NCBI GenBank assembly: GCA_023412455.1
Contig: JAEYNQ010000052.1
Location: 1-8,523, forward strand
Source: Bacillota bacterium
GTDB lineage: Bacteria > Bacillota > Clostridia > Lachnospirales > Cellulosilyticaceae
Direction: 5' to 3'
DNA: 8,523 nucleotides
Shown one piece after another: positions 1 through 5,843 of this stretch. Each line of letters begins with the position of its first letter. Within the stretch, counting starts at the first letter, position 1. The position numbers were made by a program, and so were the translations under genes. The notes under the pieces are model-generated. The model made no database searches, was not told the DNA's origin, and saw only the letters and a program-made list of their open reading frames with translations.

Positions 1-1713
1 ACCAGTCATTTTTTCTATAAACAACGTTACAAAGAGATTGCTACCTATATGCTTATGGGCATTCAAAAAAATCAAATTGCTAAGGTAATTGCCATAGAAA
101 GCTGCATTGTAGGGGGAATAGCACTAGTGGCAGGAAGTTTAATAGGTATTATTTTTTCGAAATTATTTTTTATGATTTTGGGTAGTGCCAGCATAATGAA
201 TACCCACATCCCTTTTTATTTTTCTTATAAGGCGATAGGTGTATTAAGTTTGTTATTTGCAAGTATCTTGGGGATGATAGCGCTTAGAAATAGCTATCTG
301 GTGAGACATAGTAAGCTGATTGAGCTTTTAAATGCCAGCAAAAAAGAAGAGGGGATGCCTAGCAAAAGAGTTATTCGAGGGATACTGGGCATTATAGGAA
401 TTGGTATAGGTTATTACATGACTTTTAAGTTAAGAGAAGATAATATACAGCTGATGGGAGGGTGGCCAATCATTTTGGCTTTAGTATGCGTGGGAACCTA
501 CTTCCTTTTTAGTGGCTTCTTTAGCATTATTCTAAGTAAAGCCATTCAAAATAAGAAAATCAGCTATAAAGGTGGACGACTTATTAGCTTAAGTAATACA
601 CTATTTCGATTAGGCACAAATTATCGAAGCTATGCAGCAACAACTATTTTGTGTGCATCTACTTTAACAGCTCTTATGACTAGCCTTATACTGCACCAAT
701 ATGAGACGGATAATGCGAGACTTGAAACACCTTATAGTATTAGTTATCTCAATCAAGATGAAGAAGTAAATAGGAAGGTTATGGAAAGAATAGAGGCTTC
801 TGATTCTGAAATCATTGGCCAGAGTAAGGTGCATTTTATTAAAGCTCGTGTAGAGAACAGTGTATATGGACAAAGCTCGAATATGGAAACGATTATCGCA
901 CCTTACAGTGAGTTTAAGAAAAATTTGATGATGCTAGAAGGTAAAAGAGCTGAAAAAATCCTTAAACCTTTAGAGCCTTCTGAAAACACAGTGAGCCGTA
1001 TTATTCATGCTGATGTGATGCTTTCTTTAGAGAAGATAGAAGGACATACCTATGAGATAGGGGGAAGGACTTATAGGCTTCAAGGGGTAGAGAAGCTACC
1101 GTTTTTAGGGGTTATGCCTAAGACTCAAGGATTAGGCACCTTACTTGTAACAGATGAGGTGTATGCCGAGCTTAAGACGGCTCTAGGGGCAGAAGAAGAA
1201 TGTTTAAACAACGTAAATATCACGGATCAAGAAAAAAATATAGAATTAGTGACATCCCTTATACGGCTTATTCCAGACTATACCAATAATATGAATGTCT
1301 ATGTTGCAGAGTATCAGCGAAAATATTATGTAATGGGTGCTGCCTACTTCTTAGGACTTCTTTTATCTCTTATTTTTATGATTACCGTATTAAGTACCCT
1401 TTATTTTAAATGCATGGGGGATGCTTATAGTGATAGGAGACAGTATGATATATTACTTAAAATAGGTATGAGCAAAGAAAAAATTAGAAGAAGTATAGAG
1501 ATGCAATTAGCAGGAGCAGTCATCCTACCTACCTTTTTAGGAATTATACACAGTTGGGTGGCCATTAGCATATTAGAGGATTTTATACACATTACTTTTT
1601 GGAAGTCCAAGCTTATAGGAACGGGGGTTTTGTTAGTAGGCATGGCTCTATTTATGTTTTTAATTAGTAAAAAATATGAGGAGATGATTATGGAAAGTGG
1701 TGAGAGAGCATGA
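1..1713 (+). CDS. BceB-like antimicrobial peptide ABC transporter permease, 5' truncated by the window edge
   Basis: The frame is open from base 1 (570 codons visible), so the true start lies upstream; the ATG at 49 is internal. It is the membrane subunit of an ABC transporter of the peptide-antibiotic sensing and detoxification type (BceAB/BcrAB), within the FtsX-like permease group. The first visible residues, a KEIATYMLMGI stretch followed by IAKVIAIE, match the cytoplasmic loop after the second helix, and SKLFFMIL is typical of BceB proteins. Hydrophobic segments are seen near 88-160, 232-297, 370-425, 463-535, 628-695, 1324-1408, 1504-1575 and 1610-1668. A soluble region of about 200 residues (about 696-1320) sits between the fifth and sixth visible helices. 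This is the 10-helix BceB plan with helices 1-2 and about 75 residues missing. DRRQYDILLKIGMSKEKIRRSI after the sixth visible helix also fits BceB. The partner ATPase gene is presumably upstream. The stop overlaps the next start (ATGA). Confidence 0.87.
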   Translation, partial: TSHFFYKQRYKEIATYMLMGIQKNQIAKVIAIESCIVGGIALVAGSLIGIIFSKLFFMILGSASIMNTHIPFYFSYKAIGVLSLLFASILGMIALRNSYLVRHSKLIELLNASKKEEGMPSKRVIRGILGIIGIGIGYYMTFKLREDNIQLMGGWPIILALVCVGTYFLFSGFFSIILSKAIQNKKISYKGGRLISLSNTLFRLGTNYRSYAATTILCASTLTALMTSLILHQYETDNARLETPYSISYLNQDEEVNRKVMERIEASDSEIIGQSKVHFIKARVENSVYGQSSNMETIIAPYSEFKKNLMMLEGKRAEKILKPLEPSENTVSRIIHADVMLSLEKIEGHTYEIGGRTYRLQGVEKLPFLGVMPKTQGLGTLLVTDEVYAELKTALGAEEECLNNVNITDQEKNIELVTSLIRLIPDYTNNMNVYVAEYQRKYYVMGAAYFLGLLLSLIFMITVLSTLYFKCMGDAYSDRRQYDILLKIGMSKEKIRRSIEMQLAGAVILPTFLGIIHSWVAISILEDFIHITFWKSKLIGTGVLLVGMALFMFLISKKYEEMIMESGERA

Positions 1714-3047
1714 CAAAGGAAACAGGACAAGCGAGTGAGGTTTTAAAAGGCAGAAGGATAGGCCTATCCCTTACAAAGGTAGGTAGGCTACTAGTAATAG
1801 TGACAGTACTCCTTAGCTTATCAGGTTGTCAGTCACCCTTTAGTCCCTATCCAGATGAAAAGGCCTATTTGTGTGAAGACAGGGATCAAAAGTGGATAAA
1901 AGATATCATGTATCTAGAAACGGTTTTGCCTAAAGAACATAAAAACTTATATTTTAAGCAAGGGGAAGATTATTTCATAGGGAGCTTAGAAGACCTAAAA
2001 GAAAAGGTCGAAGAGTATACCGATGAAGAAATAAACTTTGAGTTAGCTAAGATTGTAGCCAATATGGGGGATACCCATACTCATGTTAATATAGGCATAG
2101 GAGAGCAATACCCATTCTCCCTCTATTGGTATGATGAGGGAATTTATATTGTAGATACTACGGAGGATTATAAGGACTTATTATATAGTAGAATAATTAG
2201 TTTAAATGGAAATCCTATGGAGGAGGTGGCAGAAGCTTTTAAGCCCTTTTTTGCAGGAGCTAATAAGCAGTGGTTTAAAAACCAAGTAATGTACTATATA
2301 CCTTCTCCTGATTTATTAAAAGATCTAGGCATGATTAAAGAAGAGAAAATAACATTAAAGCTGGAAACGTTAGAGGGGACAATCAAGGAGATAGGGATGG
2401 AGCCTATAACTAGCGAAGAAGTTCAGTTTATTCAAGATGAAAGGGTCTATAGGCTCCCCTTATACAAGGAGCATGAAAATGAAAATTACTGGTATGAGTA
2501 TTTGCCAGAGGAGAAAGTTCTCTATGTATGTTATCGAAGTGCCAGAGAAATGCCTAATAAGCCTTTTACTATTTTTACAGATGAGGTATTTAAGTTTATA
2601 AAGGAAAATGAGGTAGACAAGCTAGTCATCGATTTGCGTCAGAATCAAGGAGGTGGGGATGGTGTTTTCAACCCTTTTCTTAAAAAATTAAAGAAGAATA
2701 CTTTAAATACTAAGGGGAAACTATTCGTTGTAATGGGAAGGAAGACCTATTCAGCAGGGCTGAATACAGTCATTAAGTTGAAGAAAAACACCAATGCCAT
2801 CTTAATAGGTGAACCTTCAGGTGGACAACCTAATCACTACGGAGAAACGAAGATGTTTAGACTTCCTAATAGTCAGCTTGGAGTGAGTTATTCTACTCGC
2901 TATATTAAGACATTAGAAGATGATAGGGACTATTTAGAACCAGATGTGCTAATAGGTGTTAGCTTTGAGACGGAGAAAACAGGTAGTGATGCAGTACTAG
3001 AATGGGTCAAAAAGAGTGGGATGAACAATGAAAACACTTTTAATTGA
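1710..3047 (+). CDS. S41-type serine peptidase domain lipoprotein
   Basis: This is a 445-residue predicted extracytoplasmic lipoprotein. After a polar, basic N-terminus of about 26 residues comes a hydrophobic stretch and a lipobox LSGC with the lipidated Cys at residue 40, so signal peptidase II processing and membrane anchoring are expected. The N-terminal half carries GDTHTH (D121-H125), resembling the DxHT element of tricorn-like S41 proteins. The peptidase domain spans about residues 250-420: VIDLRQNQGGG (D308 to G316), RKTYSAG with candidate nucleophile S348, GEPSGGQPNHYGE (368-379) and EPDV near 410. No PDZ domain is evident. The position 25 residues after the Ser, Lys in C-terminal processing proteases, is Gln373, so the catalytic arrangement is tricorn-like, altered or lost. 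The start overlaps the permease stop by 4 bases, implying translational coupling and a shared role, perhaps cleaving or sensing peptides handled by the transporter. That role is inferred. Ser-peptidase family membership is firm; substrate is unknown. Confidence 0.85.
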   Translation: MTKETGQASEVLKGRRIGLSLTKVGRLLVIVTVLLSLSGCQSPFSPYPDEKAYLCEDRDQKWIKDIMYLETVLPKEHKNLYFKQGEDYFIGSLEDLKEKVEEYTDEEINFELAKIVANMGDTHTHVNIGIGEQYPFSLYWYDEGIYIVDTTEDYKDLLYSRIISLNGNPMEEVAEAFKPFFAGANKQWFKNQVMYYIPSPDLLKDLGMIKEEKITLKLETLEGTIKEIGMEPITSEEVQFIQDERVYRLPLYKEHENENYWYEYLPEEKVLYVCYRSAREMPNKPFTIFTDEVFKFIKENEVDKLVIDLRQNQGGGDGVFNPFLKKLKKNTLNTKGKLFVVMGRKTYSAGLNTVIKLKKNTNAILIGEPSGGQPNHYGETKMFRLPNSQLGVSYSTRYIKTLEDDRDYLEPDVLIGVSFETEKTGSDAVLEWVKKSGMNNENTFN

Positions 3048-3072
3048 CGCACTTAATGGGCAATGCTATAAT
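3044..3072 (+). promoter_or_regulatory. Sigma-A promoter of the antiporter transcript
   Basis: The -35 TTGACG (3044-3049) and a perfect -10 TATAAT (3067-3072) are separated by exactly 17 bases, a near-consensus housekeeping promoter. The -35 contains the TGA stop of the peptidase gene (3045-3047). Transcription should begin near 3079-3080, which is exactly where the riboswitch aptamer begins. That agreement supports both calls. Confidence 0.87.
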
Positions 3073-3079
3073 CACTAAT

Positions 3080-3142
3080 GGGAATCAAGTTCTCCCAAGG
3101 TATAGAATACTTAAACTGCTTAATTAAGCTGATGACTTCTGC
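3080..3142 (+). promoter_or_regulatory. Fluoride (crcB-type) riboswitch aptamer
   Basis: The leader matches the architecture of fluoride riboswitches. Stem one is GGGA 3080-3083 with TCCC 3093-3096. Its loop AAGTT (3087-3091) can form a pseudoknot with GACTT (3134-3138). The conserved stretch AAACTGC (3113-3119) leads into a stem GCTT 3118-3121 / AAGC 3126-3129, followed by TGATGACTTCTGC. This closely resembles the AAACUGC...GCUGAUG core I recall from known members. A small extra hairpin (about 3097-3112, GTAT/ATAC around AGA) lies between stem one and the AAAC segment. The 3' strand is shared with the terminator at 3126-3169, so ligand binding should favour transcription of the antiporter. 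Sodium/proton-type antiporters are an established gene class under fluoride riboswitches. The assignment rests on reading the sequence by eye, not a covariance-model search. Confidence 0.88.
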
Positions 3143-3169
3143 AAAATGACGCAGAAGCCATCAGCTTTT
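3126..3169 (+). terminator. Intrinsic terminator, expression platform of the fluoride riboswitch
   Basis: The arms 3128-3142 and 3151-3165 pair over 15 bp with one A-C mismatch (A3135 opposite C3159-side) around an 8-base loop, extended by AA/TT at the base and followed by TTTT (3166-3169). The 5' arm contains the aptamer's pseudoknot strand (3134-3138) and the AAGC of its last stem, so aptamer and terminator are mutually exclusive. The hairpin ends about 25 bases before the antiporter start. It is also the only hairpin terminator after the upstream permease-peptidase unit and probably serves that transcript too. Confidence 0.88.
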
Positions 3170-3194
3170 CTGCATTTAGGAGGAGGCTTTAAGG

Positions 3195-4385
3195 ATGTTA
3201 TTTAGTATGGCACTCATGTTAAGTATGGGGATGTTTATGGGGTGGGTATGCAGTAAGCTTCGCCTACCTAGTTTGTTAGGAATGATTATAACTGGAATTT
3301 TATTGGGTCCTTATGCACTTGATTTGATGGATAGCTCCTTACTAGAGCTCTCTTCAGAATTACGAAGAATTGGCCTTATTATTATTTTAACAAGAGCAGG
3401 ACTCTCCTTAGATATTGAAGACCTTAAGAAGGTTGGACGGCCGGCAATTCTTATGTGCTTTGTGCCTGCCTGTTTGGAGATGCTAGGCATGATTCTTCTG
3501 GCTCCTCCGTTATTAGGTATATCCCTATTAGATGCGGCTATTATGGGAGCTGTTGTAGCTGCTGTTTCACCAGCTGTGATTGTGCCTAAAATGCTTCAAT
3601 TAATGAATGAAGGATATGGAGTAGAAAAAGGTATCCCCCAACTCATTTTAGCAGGTGCATCTGTGGATGATGTATTTGTCATTGTTATGTTCTCAGCTTT
3701 TACAGGTTTAGCTCAAGGGGGCAGTATATCTCCTATAAGCTTTGTAAAGATTCCTATTTCCATTGGAACGGGCATAATAGTGGGCGGAATAATAGGTTAT
3801 CTATTAGCTCAGTATTTTAAAAAGGTGCATATAAGAGATAGTGCTAAGGTCGTTATTTTAATTTGTATTTCATTCATTATGGTTACCATAGAAGACCGCT
3901 ATTCAGAAGTCATTCCATTTGCAGCGTTAATAGCTATTATGGGTATGGGCATTGCCTTGCAAAGAAAAAGACAAGCTGTAGCAGAAAGGCTGTCTTTGAA
4001 GTTTAATAAGCTATGGGTAGCAGCAGAAATTCTTTTATTTGTCTTAGTTGGGGCAACAGTAGATCTAAGATATGCCTTATTAGCAGGTGCGTGGGCTGTT
4101 TTATTAATAGTAGGTGTTCTGATATTTCGAATGGTGGGTGTCCTTTTATGCTTACTTAAAACCAATCTTTCAATGAAGGAAAGACTTTTTTGTATGATTG
4201 CCTATACGCCTAAGGCAACAGTTCAAGCAGCAATTGGTGGTGTTCCCCTTAGTATGGGCCTAGCTTCTGGCAATATTATATTGACGGTGGCTGTATTAGC
4301 CATACTTATTACAGCACCGTTAGGCGCATTTCTAATAGACCTTTTATATAAAAATTTACTTACTAGGCGAGAACAATCCGTTTAA
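3195..4385 (+). CDS. Cation:proton antiporter (Na_H_Exchanger/CPA family), under fluoride riboswitch control
   Basis: This is a 396-residue integral membrane protein made almost wholly of hydrophobic helices, the usual size for a CPA transporter core without a cytoplasmic TrkA-type domain. It would exchange protons for a monovalent cation (Na+, K+ or Li+; the substrate cannot be read from sequence). Visible signatures are RLPSLLGMIITGILLGP near residues 23-39, VSPAVIVPKM (S125-P126), the paired acids GASVDD (D158, D159) expected to bind cation and protons, and YTPKATVQAAIGG with K340 in a late helix. AGGAGG at 3181-3186 sits 8 bases before the ATG, fixing the start. The leader carries a fluoride riboswitch. 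The likely role is coping with the acid and ion load that accompanies HF entry, or ion exchange coupled to fluoride stress; this is inferred from the riboswitch and from known regulon members. Whether it moves fluoride itself is unknown. Confidence 0.9.
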   Translation: MLFSMALMLSMGMFMGWVCSKLRLPSLLGMIITGILLGPYALDLMDSSLLELSSELRRIGLIIILTRAGLSLDIEDLKKVGRPAILMCFVPACLEMLGMILLAPPLLGISLLDAAIMGAVVAAVSPAVIVPKMLQLMNEGYGVEKGIPQLILAGASVDDVFVIVMFSAFTGLAQGGSISPISFVKIPISIGTGIIVGGIIGYLLAQYFKKVHIRDSAKVVILICISFIMVTIEDRYSEVIPFAALIAIMGMGIALQRKRQAVAERLSLKFNKLWVAAEILLFVLVGATVDLRYALLAGAWAVLLIVGVLIFRMVGVLLCLLKTNLSMKERLFCMIAYTPKATVQAAIGGVPLSMGLASGNIILTVAVLAILITAPLGAFLIDLLYKNLLTRREQSV

Positions 4386-4458
4386 AACTCTACGGTTCGT
4401 GGATAGTTTCTAAGAAAGAAGGAGGCTATACTTATAAAAAAGAGGAGGTAGAGTAAAA

Positions 4459-5118
4459 ATGGAACTAGAATTTAGAGAGATTGATTTAAAGGAATGGAAG
4501 AGGGCACCTTATTTTGAGCTTTATACAAAGATGATTCCTACAGGTTTTAACCTCTGTATCGATTTAGATGTAACCAAGATGTATGCCTATTTTAAGCGAA
4601 AAGGGTATAGATTTGCCATAGGTTATCGTTATATTACCATGAAGCTTATTAATGAAAGAGAGTGTTTTAGAATCAGCTATAGAAATGGCAAATTAGGTTA
4701 TTATAACTATCTTACGCCTACTTATGCCAATTTCCATAAAGAGGATGAGAGTACCTCCATTATGTGGGTAGACTATGAGGAGTCTTTTGAGGTATTTAAT
4801 AAGGCCTATCTTGAGGAAGATGCACAGTATAAAGAGGTACAAGGTATAGTGGCTAAACCTCAAATGCCACCAGAAAATGGTTGTATAGTAGGGGTCTTAC
4901 CATGGACCTCCTTTAGTAGTTATTCACCTACACCTTATGCTCCACCCACACAGTTTTTCCCTGTTTGACAAGCCGGGAAATTTAAAAAAGAGGATGATAA
5001 AGTACTGATGCCATTTTCCATTACTGTGGCTCATGCAGTAGTAGATGGCTATCAAGTGAGTGAATATCTAGAAGCCTTACAAGAGGCCATAAATACACCA
5101 GAGGTATGGGCAAAATAG
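4459..5118 (+). pseudogene. Chloramphenicol acetyltransferase-like gene interrupted by one in-frame TGA
   Basis: The reading frame spans 219 codons, a normal length for type A chloramphenicol acetyltransferases, but codon 170 (4966-4968) is TGA. Before it, residues 1-169 match the family: an N-terminal FREIDLKEWKRAPYFELY, FRISYRNGKLGYY, YANFHKEDES and PWTSFSSYS. After it the same frame continues with QAGKF, LMPFSITVAHAVVDGYQV and a normal TAG stop. The continuation holds the catalytic HxxxD (H192, D196 of the HHxxxDG motif, with the first His replaced by Ala). The 169-residue product therefore lacks the acetyl-transfer residue and should be inactive unless the TGA is read through. In relatives the stop position is usually a hydrophobic or aromatic residue. 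The start has GAGGAGG at 4442-4448. A candidate -10 TATACT (4427-4432) lacks a convincing -35. No terminator separates it from the antiporter, 73 bases upstream. The acceptor, if active, need not be chloramphenicol. A sequencing error is not excluded. Confidence 0.85.
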
Positions 5119-5149
5119 TTGGGGCTTAGGTTTAAACGGATGATTTAAT

Positions 5150-5191
5150 AAAAAGCTCTTGGTTGAATGAAGCGACAACCAAGAGCTTTTT
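5150..5191 (+). terminator. Strong intrinsic terminator after the acetyltransferase-like gene
   Basis: Arms 5151-5165 and 5176-5190 form a perfect 15 bp stem (extendable by A5150/T5191) around a 10-base loop. It ends in TTTTT, with a matching A-run on the 5' side, so it could also act on the opposite strand. It begins 32 bases after the TAG at 5118 and closes the antiporter-acetyltransferase unit. The following 124 bases up to the flavodoxin start show no convincing promoter or folded leader: TTGACT at 5190-5195 has its only -10-like partner (TATAGA, 5218-5223) 22 bases away, which is too far. Confidence 0.92.
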
Positions 5192-5315
5192 GACTTTTAA
5201 AATCATAAGTGAAAAGGTATAGACACTGCCCCTAAAAAAGTATTACTATTTAAGAAGAAAAAGTAGAGAAAGATAAAGCATTCATTTTAGAAATAAAGAA
5301 AGGTGGGAGAAGATA

Positions 5316-5804
5316 ATGAAAGGCATTCTTGTGTATTATTCATTAAATGGCCATACGCGTTATGTGGCAAAGGAAATAGCTCAAAGACTAGGGTTAGAGG
5401 CTTTAGAATTAGAGACAGTCAAGGATTATCCAAAGGGGAAATTTGCCCAATTTTTTCGCTGTGGGAGACAAACACTATTGGGACTAACACCAAATCTTAA
5501 AGCCTATGATTTCAATGAGGCTAATTATGACCTCATTGTATTAGGAACACCAGTATGGGCAAGTAGCTATGCAGCACCCCTTGAAACATTTTTTAAAGAG
5601 AATCATTTAAAAAGAAAGCAGGTTGCAGTGTATGCTTGTAGTTCAGGAGGAAATGCAGAAAAATGCTTCAGTAAGGTGGAGGCAAAAGTGGGTGAATTAG
5701 TAGCCACCTTGAGTCTTATTGACCCTACAGAGCAAGACCATGGAAAAGATGCTTCCAAAATTGAAGCATTTTGCCAGGCCATTAAAGAGAGACCTAATAA
5801 GTAA
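5316..5804 (+). CDS. Flavodoxin family protein
   Basis: This is a 162-residue cytoplasmic protein with the single-domain flavodoxin fold and the usual length. The N-terminal beta strand KGILVYYS leads into the FMN-phosphate loop SLNGHTR (9-15). The second FMN-contacting loop is YDLIVLGTPVWASSYAAPL (71-89), with W81 placed to stack on the isoalloxazine, and a third loop is ACSSGGNAEK (107-116). It should bind FMN and act as a one- or two-electron carrier or small oxidoreductase; the redox partner cannot be read. The start is preceded by AGGTGGGAG at 5301-5309. It comes after a strong terminator, so it likely has its own promoter, which I could not identify. The next gene follows 39 bases downstream on the same strand without a terminator, so the two are probably co-transcribed. 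Confidence 0.9.
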   Translation: MKGILVYYSLNGHTRYVAKEIAQRLGLEALELETVKDYPKGKFAQFFRCGRQTLLGLTPNLKAYDFNEANYDLIVLGTPVWASSYAAPLETFFKENHLKRKQVAVYACSSGGNAEKCFSKVEAKVGELVATLSLIDPTEQDHGKDASKIEAFCQAIKERPNK

Positions 5805-5843
5805 AAACAGATAGCAAGCCAATAGGGAGTTAAGGGGAGTTCT

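Noticed and set aside
1425..1730. 101-codon open frame on the minus strand
   Set aside because: It is antisense to the last helices of the BceB-like permease; its hydrophobicity mirrors that gene. The 664-873 and 3899-4165 minus-strand frames are shadows in the same way.
3143..3194. The terminator hairpin as a simple end for the peptidase operon only
   Set aside because: A near-consensus promoter and the full aptamer lie upstream of it and share its 5' arm, so a regulatory role for the downstream antiporter explains the sequence better.
4459..5118. Alternative genetic code or selenocysteine to explain the in-frame TGA
   Set aside because: TGA ends the permease (1711-1713) and peptidase (3045-3047) genes normally. 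The codon sits at a hydrophobic or aromatic position in relatives rather than a catalytic Cys, and no insertion-element hairpin is obvious after it.
5190..5223. TTGACT and TATAGA as a flavodoxin promoter
   Set aside because: The spacer is 22 bases and the -35 overlaps the T-run of the terminator, so it is unlikely to be used.
5303..5500. 65-codon + strand frame overlapping the flavodoxin start
   Set aside because: It is an out-of-frame reading of the flavodoxin gene, which has the recognisable fold, its own ribosome binding site and normal length.
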